DNA of 64,000 bases from Vespa crabro (Eukaryota > Arthropoda > Insecta > Hymenoptera > Vespidae). The DNA lies in the NCBI RefSeq assembly GCF_910589235.1, contig NC_060964.1:1352571-1416570 (forward strand), in the 5' to 3' direction. Position 1 is the first letter of the stretch. The number at the start of each line of letters is the position of its first letter. The position numbers were made by a program, and so were the translations under genes. The notes beneath the pieces are model-generated. The model was not told the origin of the DNA and made no database searches. It worked only from the letters and a program-made list of their open reading frames with translations. Shown here piece by piece: positions 46,988 to 61,048 of this stretch.

Positions 46988-48123
46988 GTAAGGAAATTGA
47001 TTTTTTGTAGACCGATCATCTCTCTAAAAGATAAATAGATAAATAAATAAATAAATAGATAGATGGATGGGTGGGTGCGTCTGGGTCGCGTTGGACGATC
47101 ACGACGGATCTTCGAGCCTCTTTCTCTCTCTCTTTCTCTCTCTTTCTCTCTCTTTCTCTCCCTCTCCTTCCCTTCCTTCCTCACCCTTCTTACTTCCCTC
47201 CTTCGTTCTCTTCTTGTCTCCTCCCCTTGTCCGATGGTCCGCCTTTCCTTCGCGACTCCGTAGGAAACGCGCGGATAAGCATGGAAAGGCGAACACCCCG
47301 TAAACGCTCCGTAAATGGCAAAAGGATAGCCGTCATCGATCATAAAGCGATGTCTCTACGTGACGAATTCCAATTGGTATCGGTCATTCTTATGACAGAT
47401 TTATTTTTGCAACTTTTAAAACGAAGCAAAGAATAAAAAATAAAGAACTGTCTGAAGAGGGTTAAGAGAAAAAAAAGGGAGAAAAGAAAGAAAAATAACT
47501 CGAAAGAAGAATGCCAGAAGAATTTTCATTATCGTCGTGTGGTGTGTTCTATCGTCACGTACATACCTACATCATACATACATACGCGCGTACATATATA
47601 CATATATATTATATCTTTGGTGCTGCGGTTACGCGCGGATAAAGCACGTGCGAATGCGCGCTCCTCTCTCTCTCTCTCTTGCTTTCTCTCTCTTTCTCTC
47701 TCTTTAGAGTGTAGTCTAGTCGCTAAGCAGTCTAGACGCAAGGAATCGTCGCACGAATTGTAGTCGTTAAGGAACAGAAGAAGAAGAAGAAGGGAACTAG
47801 AAAAAAACAACATAGTTGATGAATATCCTTTCCTCGAGTACACTTTCATTAGATGACCATGTAGTGGGAGTGGGGTGTGCCGAGTGACAACCCCTCCCCT
47901 GCATGATACTCTCTCCCTCCCTTCCTCTCTCTCTCTCTCTCTTTTTCTCTGTCTTTCCTTCTCTTTCTCTTTCCCTCTTCTCTTTACTCTCCGTCTACTC
48001 TTTCGTTTCGTTGCGTACAGGGGTGCTCATCCGCCGAAATTCAAGGAACCAGAATAATATTGAACACTTTTCTCAACCTTATTATTACTATAATATTAAA
48101 TTTTAGATTTTAGGATCCATCCT

Positions 48124-48163
<40 letters not shown>

Positions 48164-49284
48164 TCTTTCGTAATAGTAAATTGACGAATGAAATTATTCG
48201 TAAGAGAGATGCGTACTTACGTGCGAATAAATTAACTCATTTTTTGATTTGATGAAAAGATATCTTATTTTGCATAATCATGTGGCACGTACATACATAC
48301 ATACATACATAGATGCTTAAATACGTATGCACATATACTCTTTTGAAGTTCAAAAGTTCAAAAGTTCGAGGATCATCAAGAAGCAATTCAAGCATAACTT
48401 CGAAAGGTGCAAACCGATATAGTTCACGGAACTATAAGGAGAGTGTATCGTGTTCCTTTTAAGGGGTTTATAGGGTTTAGTAAACGTTTGCGAAATCGAG
48501 CCAGTCCCCTCGATGAGAAGATGGATTCGTCCTGGGGATACGAGTTCACTCAAATACTTACGTACGAAATAAATGGTTCCTCTCGTTCTTAATGAGAAAA
48601 AAATATATTTATATGTATGTTTGTATGTATGTACATATATGTATATATATATATATGTATATTTTCGTTATACAAAATTAGATTATGTTCATCCGAAATT
48701 TTATTCCGTTTAAATAAGCACAACTATTGTCAAGTATAACGGAAGAAGAGTCAACCGGTTAACGTTTAAACGCAAATCACAAAATATTGATAAGCATTTC
48801 TAATAATAACTTTCTTTTAATTGAGTCACGTTTTAAGATACATACACATCGACACAAATCGCGTTATTATATTATTCTCGTTCATTGTCAATCATCTGTA
48901 GTCAAGCGGTGATTGTAATTGTCCATTGTGATCGTTATATAACGATTTGGAAATAAATAAGTAAGCGAATAATATATAAGAAAAAGAAGAAAAAAAAGAA
49001 ACATACCTTGTGCGTTTAACTGTTATTTATTTATTTATTTTTCTTAAATCGTGACATTTTTTTGTCATTCGATAAGTAAATCGTATGATTAAATTATTGT
49101 ACGAACGAGGGTTGCATGTAGAGAATTTGTTTAATAATAAATAAAAATACGTACGTACTCAGAAATTTTTACATTAGAAATGATAGAAACGAAACGAGTA
49201 TAATAACTATAGTCAAACAACTCCAAGACGAGTTCCTACGCGTATTATAAACATTTCATAAAGAAATAGAGAAAGATAGGTAGA

Positions 49285-49366
<82 letters not shown>

Positions 49367-49804
49367 AAATCATATGTCAACGATCTACTACGGTGTGTTC
49401 AGATGAGTCATATTCCGTAGAATCGATAAAGCAAAGCGGATTACGACGCGTAACTGTTTTCTCAAGTTGCACAGTATGTCCAAAAATGGCGAAACTCCTT
49501 GAATTTTACTGCTGATCGCGTTTAAGATTGTGTCGGGGGATATTTGCAACGAGATTGCGATTAAAAAACGAGTTAGTAAGTATGATTTTGAACGTTCTTT
49601 CGTACGAGACCCCCTACAAGTCCCCTTTTGCTTTGGGGAGATCGGTTTCTTTCTCGGTTAAATTTGTCGCTGAGCTTCTCGACGACGAAAACGATGACAA
49701 CGACGACAACGAAGACAACGATGATGACGACGACGTCACGGAGAACCTCGACTCGTTCGAGACGCATGTCGCATAAGGAAAAAAACTTTCACGCCATGTA
49801 TGTA

Positions 49805-49835
<31 letters not shown>

Positions 49836-49951
49836 TGTATATAAGTATGTATGTATGTGGAGGAGAGGTGTCCTTTGCTTACCATCGTTACTCTCGTACT
49901 TGCTAAGATTTCCTTCAGTATACGACATAAAACGCATTTATAAAGACTTTG

Positions 49952-50020
<69 letters not shown>

Positions 50021-51364
50021 TAAAAAGAGAGAAAACTTATTAATGTCGAAGGAATAAACTTCTAAGAATTTGTAGTAAACGAATTTGTTTCGAAGAAAAA
50101 CAAAAAATAAAAAGAAAATAAATAAAGAAAAATAAAACCAATAATTATGTCAATATTATTGTTTAGATTATTATTATACGTTTTCTATTTCATTTCATAA
50201 TTTCATTATGAGATTCAATCAACGACAGCGATCTCAATAATACTTGTGAATAAAAAATGTAAAAAAAAAAAAAAATCGAAGTATGTATATATGTATGTAT
50301 GTATGTATATATGTACGAAAGATTAGTAGTCTTGAAGGAGAAGAAAATCTCCGCCCGTAGTTTTGCGTCGCGATGACGTGATCTACGTAATTCTGTTCTG
50401 TAATACTAAGATATGTAAGTAACTAAATAAATAAGTATGGAGTAGGGATGATGGAGAGAGGAAACGAGATGGAAGGGACAAATCTGTCATTGTTTTCTCG
50501 ACGATTACACGGTCTATTCGACCGCGTATCCCGGGGTCGAATCGATCAAAATTCGGTTCTTCTTCGATCGTGCAATCTTACTATGGATTTATGGCAAATG
50601 TTTTATGCATGAAACTAACTAATACACGCGGATGCGTTCGATTCGCATTGGATTCGATCGCTCGCTCGTTTGCTCGCATGCGTTTACTACCTAAGATCCT
50701 ATCTACGCACGTACAGAAACGCACACATACACATACATACATACATGCATACATACATATATATGTATGCATACAGGCGTGCAAATACACACATACACTA
50801 ATGCATTACCACTCGGTGTACACGTAATCTGGACCGTTCATTGCTATATTTAGAATGGTTTTTTCTCTCGTTTTTTTTTCTTTTCTTTTTCCTTTCGTTT
50901 TTTCTTTTTTTCCTTTTCTTTTTATTTCACGCCTATGTCACCTTCTCCGATTCCAACATATATATTTCCATTGGCTGTATATATTTTCCCGCCGATTGTT
51001 AATTTTTGTTATTCGTAGCCGCCGCCGCCACAACCGACGCGATAGTGGCGCCAACAGTTTCTCAAATCTCCCTCTATTTAATAACTACGTTCACGCATAA
51101 TACGACGAGTGGTCGTCGACTACTCTCCTAGTTCTTTTTTTTCGATGTCTCTCTCTTTCTCCTTGAAAGAAAAAAAAGAAGTAGAAAGAGAGAGAGAGAG
51201 AGAGAGAAATATGATGCTATTTCCTTTGGAGAATGACGTTCTCTAACGACTAACGACGATTTCTTCTACGTTCGAAATATTTTTTTTCTCTTTTTACTTT
51301 TTTTCTTTTTTTTTTTTAAAGATTTAACGATACGAATGAAAAATCACGAATTAGGGAACGCCGT

Positions 51365-51399
<35 letters not shown>

Positions 51400-52715
51400 G
51401 GATATATTCGAATATATCCTAAATGAATTTAACATACATACATATATATATATACATACATATATATATACATATATATATACATACATATATATGTATA
51501 TATATACATATATATGTATATATATATATATATATATATGTATGTTAAATTCATTTAGGATATATTCGAATAGTTAATCGGAAAAAAATAAGTAAGTACA
51601 GATGTACGTTCTAATTATTGAAAGAAATAAACACGTTTTAATTATTAAAGTGGAAGGTTAACTACTTGTTGCCTTTTTCTTACTTATGTTAACCTACAAA
51701 TGCGAGCTTCTTTTTTTTGTACATTTCTTTGCTTTTCTCCTTTATTTTTCGCATGACGAGAAGAAAATTGAAATGGCAATGTGTGTATCGGACTTGGCTT
51801 CTCTTATCGTTATCCAGATGGTCCTTTACACATAAACATATAACTACCACAATACATGCATACACAGAAATATACAAGAAGAACGAAGAAATATAGAGTG
51901 TGTATATAGGCAGCATTCTTAAAAGAGGCAGGGACACTTTTCAATAGTGCAGTGCTTCTTAACGAACATATACCACCCCTTCTAACTCTAAGATTGAGAC
52001 CCGCCCTTAATTTCTCAACGAATAGGCCATTGTGTTACATTGGCATTTTTGGCAAACGGCCTACCGCCATGTTCGATCCTTACGACAGCTGGACGTTGTC
52101 TGAAAGTTCGTTCGTATCTACTCAAGAGGAATGAAGATCTCTTTTATCTTTTTGATCACATAGATTGGATAGCTTTTTTTTTTCCTCTTTTTTTTTTCAA
52201 TGCTCTGTTTTTAGAAATTTATAAAGCTTTACTATCTATGTCTTTCTAACAATATTACCGTTTTTCCGTTTACATAATAGTACTATCTAATTGTATAATT
52301 GCAGTGGATGCTTTTCCTTTTTCTTTTTTTTTTTCTTTCTTTTTTTTCCCCCTCCCATTTTAACAGGAGGAAGTAGCAATCGATGGCTGTTGTAAAAGTT
52401 TTCTAGACTGTATGTTTGCTCATATGTATGTATGTATGCATATATGTATATGTGTATGTATAATACGATACTTTACATTTGTTTTATTTATAAGAATTTA
52501 ACGATTGAAGAAAGAGAAACGTGTATGTACCACCCACGTGGCTCCGCCATGATGGATTTCTCGGGTTTGACAACTAAAGTCAAGTGAATGTGAGAATTCG
52601 AATAAATACGTGTTTAAAACTTTATAAACGAATGTTAATGAATTTCTCATTAGAAAAATCGTTGCGTTTATTATATTTTCAAAATCGTTAATTTTTGATA
52701 TAGGATGAGCTTGTT

Positions 52716-52748
<33 letters not shown>

Positions 52749-53135
52749 CTTTTCTTTTCTTTTTTTCGGAAAACCGCATTCGGTGGGTGGAAAAGTAAAG
52801 CGTTATGGGTAAGTCTAATAATACGGAATTTATGTGGTAGCGTGAGGGATGTGGGGGAAGGGAAGAGTAATAAAAAGCTTCGGTACTGGGCAGTGATGTC
52901 ACAGCCAGACGAGAGGAGCCCCAAGAGAACGTTTACCCCGTGACTTTAAAATAGGTTTATATGCCTATGTATAGATCTTCGTTAAAACGCATTCAAACGT
53001 TCAACTACACATACGGATTAGACTTTCTTAGTAGTATATATACACCTATGTATATGCAAACATCGAATGAAGTTTCCATGTAGCTTCTATCTTCGATTTA
53101 CTACCTTCCTTGTCCATGGTCATTTCTCTTTCATC

Positions 53136-53212
<77 letters not shown>

Positions 53213-56200
53213 TTACATACACGTAGACATATACGTGTATACCGCACGTTTAAATCTCCAATATAACACATATCGGTCAGTTTGTTCTATCCTAATTAAA
53301 AGATTTTCTTTGTTAGTTTTGTCATATGCAATCAATACCAATGTTCCTTCTTTTTTTTTATTTTTTTTATTGTTTATTTTTTTTTTATTCTTTTTTATTT
53401 AAAAAATACTCAATAAAAGTCTTTACGAAATGGATAAGAAAATAAAGCATAGGTAAATATTGTATAATGTTGAAATGTCATGTTATATTAATCCTATTAT
53501 GCGAGACTTAGATTTAAAAAAAAAAAAAACTAGGTTAGTTTTTTTTCTCTTTTTCTTTTTTTTTTCTTTTTCTTTTTTTTTCTTTTTCTTTTTTTTTAAT
53601 TATGTAGACACACCGACATGACGAAACAGGAATTTATTTTAATTTAATTTGAGTAATTTATTTAAATTAACACACAAACCGTGATGTAAATGACAATATA
53701 TATACATGAATACATATAAGATTATAAAAATTACAAAGAGAACATTAACTTGTTCTTATATAATGCATATTCGATGAATGTTTCCGGCAGAATAATATGA
53801 AACGTATATTTTAATTGTCGTAAGTATCTTTAAATATAAAAGATTAAAAAGTAAAGCACGAATCTTTGCTTTTTTCAAATATATATATATATATATATAT
53901 GGTGACAAAATAAAAATCTAAAAATTTGAAGACCATATTATGTCAAAACTGCGTTGTTTAATTCCCGCGTTATATGAGGTTTACCTCGTATATAATCAAA
54001 ATAATTTACTTATGTATATTTTTATAATTAATAGGAAACTGAAAGAAATAAGGAAACAAAATTCACTTACACATTTATAACTTATATACGAGTATTGAAA
54101 TATTGACAAGTTTTCTGAACAAATTCAGTCAACTTTTATTTAAGAAGAAGTAAAGCGAAGTTACTGAAATGTTAAAAGGAGTACACAGATATTGAAACTT
54201 AGAGAAACATCGATGTATACTTTAGTAACTTTGACAGTTTTATCCTTGTATTGGAAAATCGCTGAACTTGTCAGAACTGATTTCGTGTCTTAAATTAATA
54301 ATTGTAAGTGCTATGCACACGTTCGTTAAAACGGAAAGCACTTATCGTTGTTCGCTCCCTTTAAATAATGCTTCATAACAAATAATCTATAAGATAAAAC
54401 AGTTTCCGGGTACTCAGGCCTTACTACTCTAACTTATTTAACTTCATTCATTTCATTTTAATACTGGCGTTTAGAGATCGCTTCTATTTATTTTGTCAAT
54501 ATTTTTATTAATTATAAAAATAAATATTTTTTAAAATAAACGATCAGTATATATAAATATTTTGGTCAGTATTTATAATAAAATATCATTAAATAATATA
54601 AGTGATACGTATAAATAATTAAACGTTAGAGTTGTGTGTTTATTATAAATGCTAACCATCTGTTTAAAATATTAACAAGTTATTATATTTATGATTATCT
54701 CAATTAAAATATTGACAATTTTTTTATTAATCGGTTTAATATATTATTCAATTATATTATGTAATATTATTTTATTATAAATATTGGTTATTTATTTATT
54801 AAAAAAGGTTTAATAAAAATATTGAACCAATAAATATCAGCCTTTATCATACATGCAGGTTCAAACGCAACGAACACATTTAACATTGACACTAAGGATG
54901 TTATTAAGTATGTACATATACACGCAGGTACATAATAATTAGAGCCGGATTAGAATGAAATCCGAAGCAAGTGAATCTAATTACCTATTTGTAGTCGCGA
55001 ATTAGGAAAATTGTTTTTAACATACTCGAGACGAATGAACCTTTGATCAATCAAGAATCATTTCTTCTTCCCTTTCTCTTTTTCTTTTTCCTAAAATTAC
55101 CTATTGGTTTTAATTGGAATTATAAATCGGCAGAATTTAATCAAAGCTACGAACGAAGTAACATTTAAGATTAATCAGTATCGAGAATCCATCAATGAAC
55201 GAGATAATTAGATTCGACGCAGAGAAATTGTCGGATATTAGGATCCACCAAGAATCAAGGTGATAAATGGTTTCTGCCTTAGAATTAGAAATGGAACATA
55301 CAGCAAAATTTGAAAAGTCACAAAAACTGCCTTGATTTATTAACAAATAATGGAATTTGTATTGATATGTCTAAGTACGATGTATTAAGCTAATGGTAAT
55401 CGCTATTTACGAATTAATTTTGAACTAACAGACATTTAGATTTGGTAATAGTAATACAATGATAATTCAAATAATGTTTATATACAATATAAAATAGTAT
55501 AATAATATAATCTTAAACTGAGTACAAAAGAAAGATTATCGTCGGCATTGTTTTAAACTAAGCATCAATAGCACCGTCTCCATTGTTTATTAATCTTTCT
55601 CTATTGGAATAGGGTAGAGCCCATTTACGGGTCTTTTGTACGTCCCGTTGGATGTTTTGACTGATAACACGAGCACGGCGTTTGTCCGCGTCCGGGTATA
55701 TTTCCGTCACTCGGCCAAGCATCGAGTGCATCGATGTTGTCCTTCTTGATGAGGATTAGGTCGTTCACCTTGAGATCTCTTTGTTGGTCTATAGCGTCAT
55801 TTGGTTCGAATATTTAACTACTTTAAATATTTTTCGTACAATCTTGTCTAAAATTATTGTTTGAGTTTTCGAATCTATTATCATATTGATAGTCTAATAA
55901 AATATGCTCCGGTATAACCCCACCAAATTTAGGAAATGAGTAGGTGTAAGGGTTTAGAAATCATTAGAATCGGAGGACAAAGCATTTGGATTAAAGAACG
56001 TGATATATTAGAATATCTTTAATATCTCGTATCAAAATAAAAATTTTTTTTGATATTAGAAGCTTGTTAAAACATGTTCTTTCACATTTCGTGCATTATT
56101 AGTTTTGTTGTGATAATAACTGGGTATAAAAATCTTAACAAATTAAATACTTGCGAATATCTGTCTTTGTAACTGTTTTAATTTCCATTTGATCGTGCAG

Positions 56201-59200
56201 GCGACGATATTATTCTTGGAATTCAGCGCAGGTTCCGCATTTCTATTCTTTTCTTTTCTTTTTGTATTCGACTCATCAAGGTGCACTCAACAAGATCCAT
56301 TGTTGTCTCGTTTTTTAGTTTAGTCACGAGCCGCGTGCTTTTGTTGTATAGGCCTATTGTTTCAAATCGAAAACTCCTAAAATCTAGGTAGAGACGATTA
56401 ATTGATCTCTCTGAATGCCATCACTTCATTAAATGTTTTGTATAATCAGTTAAGGAATCATTCGTACAAATGTAATTCGTTAATGCCATCGGCTAATGAT
56501 GCAGCTAATGTAATGGATATATTCCAATCCTCGTTGGATGTTAATTGTTGTAGAACCGTGATCGTGATGAAGGGTGCTGATACGGTACCAAAAATCATTG
56601 TATTTAATTAATAAGTGCCTACAGGCTTGTTCAATTCGTCACGTCAAAGGATCCACTGTTCATTGTCACGAGGAATTTTTATTTATTAAAGTTTTAAATT
56701 GTCGCTGGTGATTTTCATCCCATCATAGTACAGCATCATTTACTTTATCTAGAAAATGTCTTCATATGATCTAGTTCCTTATTTTTCTACGCATAAGATT
56801 TGATATACTTGTCTATCTAACTTATATTCCAAAACGTTAAATCTTTGAATCGTGGACAAACTTAAATCTCTAAAAAAAAAAAATCTCTAAGAAAAAGTTC
56901 TGTTGACCGTTGAATGATAATCTGACGACTTAACGTCCATTGGTATCACTCAACATATTTTTCCTTGGAAGTGTTCTCCACAAGCTAACTCTTTCATCGA
57001 CAGTTGTTACTGTTCTGAACATTCTCCCAATTCCCAGAACTTGACCATTTGTCTGTCTAATTTCTTTCGTGACAAAAGTTATTTGATCGTTCCTTCTGTT
57101 GAACGGCAATGAACTTTGCCCAAAGTAAACCAACTTAATCGTGGTTTTTATAATTCACTATGCTTGTTGTTCAATCGGATTTGTCCGATCTATATCACTT
57201 TGTAGAACATACTATCCTAACAGAGAGCATCTATGTCGATGCCAGTTTATGTAGTTCCCGATTGACCAATTTGAGATGTCTTGGTACATTGATAGCCGAT
57301 CAAATTATTTATCTTCATAGCAACTATCGGTTATTGTCAATAGTACCAGATGGTTAGTGTCGGCTACAAAAGCAATATGTTTAATCCGTCTTATTGCGTT
57401 TATCTGCTGTTTTCTTTGGATCCGCGTGATTTTTTAATTATGAATGTAATATGTTTGGTACACACATTCGCGACTATTCCCAATTTATTGAATAGTTTTC
57501 GTATAGCCCATATATAATGGAACTTAATTGTGATTTTGAGTTTAATAATACGTGGGATAGATGATGTCTGTTTGCATCTGGGTTGCGTCTATCATCTATA
57601 TGCGAGCCTATTCGTGGACAGCGAAATTTTTGATTACTGATCCGACACGAGCGAAACCGTTGATTGCAACGGTGCTATTGATTGCTATTCTTGTCCCAAT
57701 ACACGAGTCTCTTTATTCTTGTTGATCTATGTCGCAGTAACTTTGTTTGGAGACTGTTATTATGCTTTTCGTCAGTCACGTTCATACAATCACGTGGTCA
57801 ACACTGTACGATCAATTGATTGGCGCGTTAACAATTGCAACATACTCACGCACGTTTTGTCTGAACTACTATTCACACCTTCTAAAGAACTCATCGTTTA
57901 AAATTGTTCGCAATTTTGTATGAACTTGTTCTTAATGTACAAAATGAACACGCGCTATCGCCTGACTAGTTCCTATGTACAATTGATGCGGGTGTTCGTT
58001 TCGTTTCGTTGCCCGGAACGTGTCATTAAAACTATGCCATTCCGTATAATTTCCTTTGAACGATTTAATGTCGGATTGAGGAAGTATCTCTTGGTTCATT
58101 ATGTATTGACCGAACCATAAAATTGATGTAACCTCGTTGTTTAATGTTATACCATATTAGGACCTTTAAATTATTAAATTATTAAATTAGTAAGTTTATA
58201 TGTTTGATCTGCGATCTTTCTAATATGCAATTTTAATGTTGTTTTTCAAATTCGTTAGGGATTTTTTCGTGATCCAAGGATTTTTCGCTATATCGATTTG
58301 GAATATTGATGAATCTCGCTCTTTGACTTTTATTTAATTGTTCTTGGAAGTTTTCGAACTTATATACTTTTCATAATTTTCTCTTAAAAATAATTTCTTA
58401 CACAAGTTATTTAATTGGATTTTGTATGCGTACTAGTAATAGTAGTAACACTTTAACCTTTTCAACTTATGTTAATGTTGAAAACAAAATATCGTAGTTG
58501 TGAATAATAACACATACTGGAATTAATAATCCATTATTTGCGAAAAGAATATTTACAATCGTGGAATACAAATTTATTATTTATAAGCTATTTACATCTT
58601 GTAAATTTATTATATGCTATTTAGATTTGATTAATCCTAAATTGGGGCATATCTATGTAATTGTCGCGATATCATTCTTTGATCAATGCATCCGGTGATC
58701 CTTGATAAATTTCTAGTTCCTGTCAATTGATCCTGATGAATTTTATATGCTATTTCATTCATAGCTTCGATTAGATCAAAAATGTAGTATTTTCTTGATT
58801 CACAATTCGACAAGAGCATTAGATAATTTTAGGAAAAAGAAAAAGAAATGACAATTTAGGAATAGTTTGTGTAAAAACTAAAAAGATATGGATGAAATGA
58901 TCTTTAATTTGTTTGAAGATGTATGAGTATATTTAATTTAATTACGTCTCGAGTATATTTAAACAATTTCCCTAATTTACTAACATCCCTGATCAAATGT
59001 GCTTGATGCGTTCAATTCTATGGGTCCAAACACGTATTATCTTTTTCTATTACTATTACTATTATTAAAGATATTACGTAAACCTAGATCTAAAAAAAAG
59101 GATTTTTATGATTTTTTTTGCCTGTAAAAATTTATTTCATTAATAAAAAATCATTAAATATGTTTAGTAGTACGTAGTTCGAGGAATATTTTCCTTAACA

Positions 59201-61016
59201 AAAAAGGATTTTCGATAAAAAAATTCAATTTTAGATAAAAATTTAATGATTAAGAAAGAAGAAAGAAATTATAGCTTTTAAAAAGAAATTTCCGTATAAC
59301 AAAGATTAGACAACGAATATGACAAATAATCCAAACTTCATTCAAATCGTTACGATAATCTTCAAAATATCATTGGTACCAATTTGAAAAACATAATTTT
59401 AAGAAAACAATGTTTTAAAGTATAAAATAATTTTACATGTCGATATCTTCAAGTGTCTGTAAATTTGTCGCTGTTGGAAATTATTTAATGAAATTTTTTA
59501 GATAATCTTAAAGGATTATTTAATAAAAAATATTTTTCTAAAATCGACTTTTTATTTATTTATTTTTTTCTTTTTTAACTTGTTAAGTCACTATGTAATA
59601 ACTAAGCGAATATTGATAAATGTTTTCCGCCTTATTGACAGAACAGAGTAAACGTGCCTATGAATATGTCAATAACACACGTGCGCATATATCGCTTTCG
59701 TTTTAATGATACGATTTCCGGAATAAACAAAACCCCTAGTGAGAATTGTAAAGGGGTGGCTGTCAAGGGTGTTAGAAAGAAAGTGGGAGCAGGGTTGGAG
59801 GTGGAGGTGGAGGTGGGTGATAGGTGTGGAAGGAGAGTGAGAGCGTTGCACCGCTTTCTAGATGAGAAAACACGACGAGTACCGGCTTTTCGGTGAGCGA
59901 ATGAAGCTCCCAGACGAAACATAATTATGAGAAAGAGGGAAAGTGCAAGAGGGTTGCCTGCCGCGATTTTTCAACTTTAAGGGAAACTTATACGAGGGTT
60001 GCTCCTTGTCCGGATCAATACGGTCTCGCCCTCTATCGCCGTCGCAGTCGCTACCACTGCCGCCACTGAAATCTAACATTTACCGACTCCAATTCAATTA
60101 CGTTGCATCGATAGCCTACCACCCCCATTCCCACCTTCACCTTTCTTTCGTTCTCCGCTCACACCCCTAACCTCTCCTTAATGTTTCACCATGATATTGC
60201 TACCCTTCCGGAGACGATACTGTCCGCTTCGAAATTGGTTACTCTTATTAAAAGAACACTTAAGAAACTTGAAAATGTGCATTTCGAATAAAGAAAAACA
60301 AATTACTTATTATTTATTTATTTATTTACTTATTATTATTATGATTTCTATTATTGTTGTTAATGTTGTTATCAGAGATGAATGTATAAAATAAGTCTCG
60401 ATGAGTAATGTTCCAATCCTGAAATTTGATTGATACTGGTGTAGATAATGCGAGAGAAAAATAAATAAAAAATTAAAAATGTAAAAGAGTCCTTTAATAA
60501 CATCTTTTTTCTCAGTCTAAAGAATAATATTTATAAAATTTTATATAAATTTTATATAAAAATAAGAAGAAAAAGAAATAAAAAGAAAAATTAACTTAGA
60601 AATAATGTGTAAATAGGTCGGTTGTATATCTGATTAATTTTTATGGGTCATGTCAGATATAATTAAATGTCTTTTGAAATGAATCGAAAGAATCAATTTT
60701 AATTGATCGAGTTAAGTTCAGATTGGATTTAATCTTATTACCAGTCATCATAATTCATCGTCAAGTACTAACATATATATATATGTTATCTCGAAAATTG
60801 CTGTTCTCCTACTTCTTTTTCTTTACAGGTCGTTCAAAATGGATTGGAGATCCTTACGTACCTCGCCGATCGGATGGGTCATGATTTCAAGCCTTATATT
60901 CTTACTGTAATACAGCCAATGATAGATAGGCTAGGTAAGTACGAAAAAAGCCATTGATTATAATAATTCAATTTTTCAATTAAAATGTTAACTGGATCTT
61001 AGCTTAAAAATCAACC

Positions 61017-61048
<32 letters not shown>

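Larger units (their letters stand above)
46988..60828 (+). other. chb: Clasp intron 1 (13.8 kb)
   Basis: Contains CT/GA, TA, CATA and GAY microsatellites, a 168-bp foldback (51405-51572), a dispersed AT-rich repeat (54.48-54.85 kb), a decayed BEL/Pao retrotransposon (55.59-58.15 kb) and a GC-richer island (59.65-60.20 kb). No further protein-coding exon could be supported. Confidence 0.8.

Noticed and set aside
49528..49776. 82-residue Asp/Asn-rich open frame in Clasp intron 1
   Set aside because: The acidic part is an imperfect GAY/AAC trinucleotide repeat, the rest has no family signature, and no splice sites fit Clasp.
57160..57357. Plus-strand open frame with RT-like ILTESIYVDA, resembling a reverse-transcriptase YVDD motif
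   Set aside because: The minus strand at the same place carries the collinear BEL/Pao protease remnant, and the flanking plus-strand sequence has no RT similarity; treated as chance antisense coding.
59858..60079. 73-residue minus-strand frame MLDFSGGSGSDCDGDRGRDR...
   Set aside because: Overlaps similarly long frames on the plus strand; no recognised domain and no splice partners. Kept only as part of the GC-rich island.
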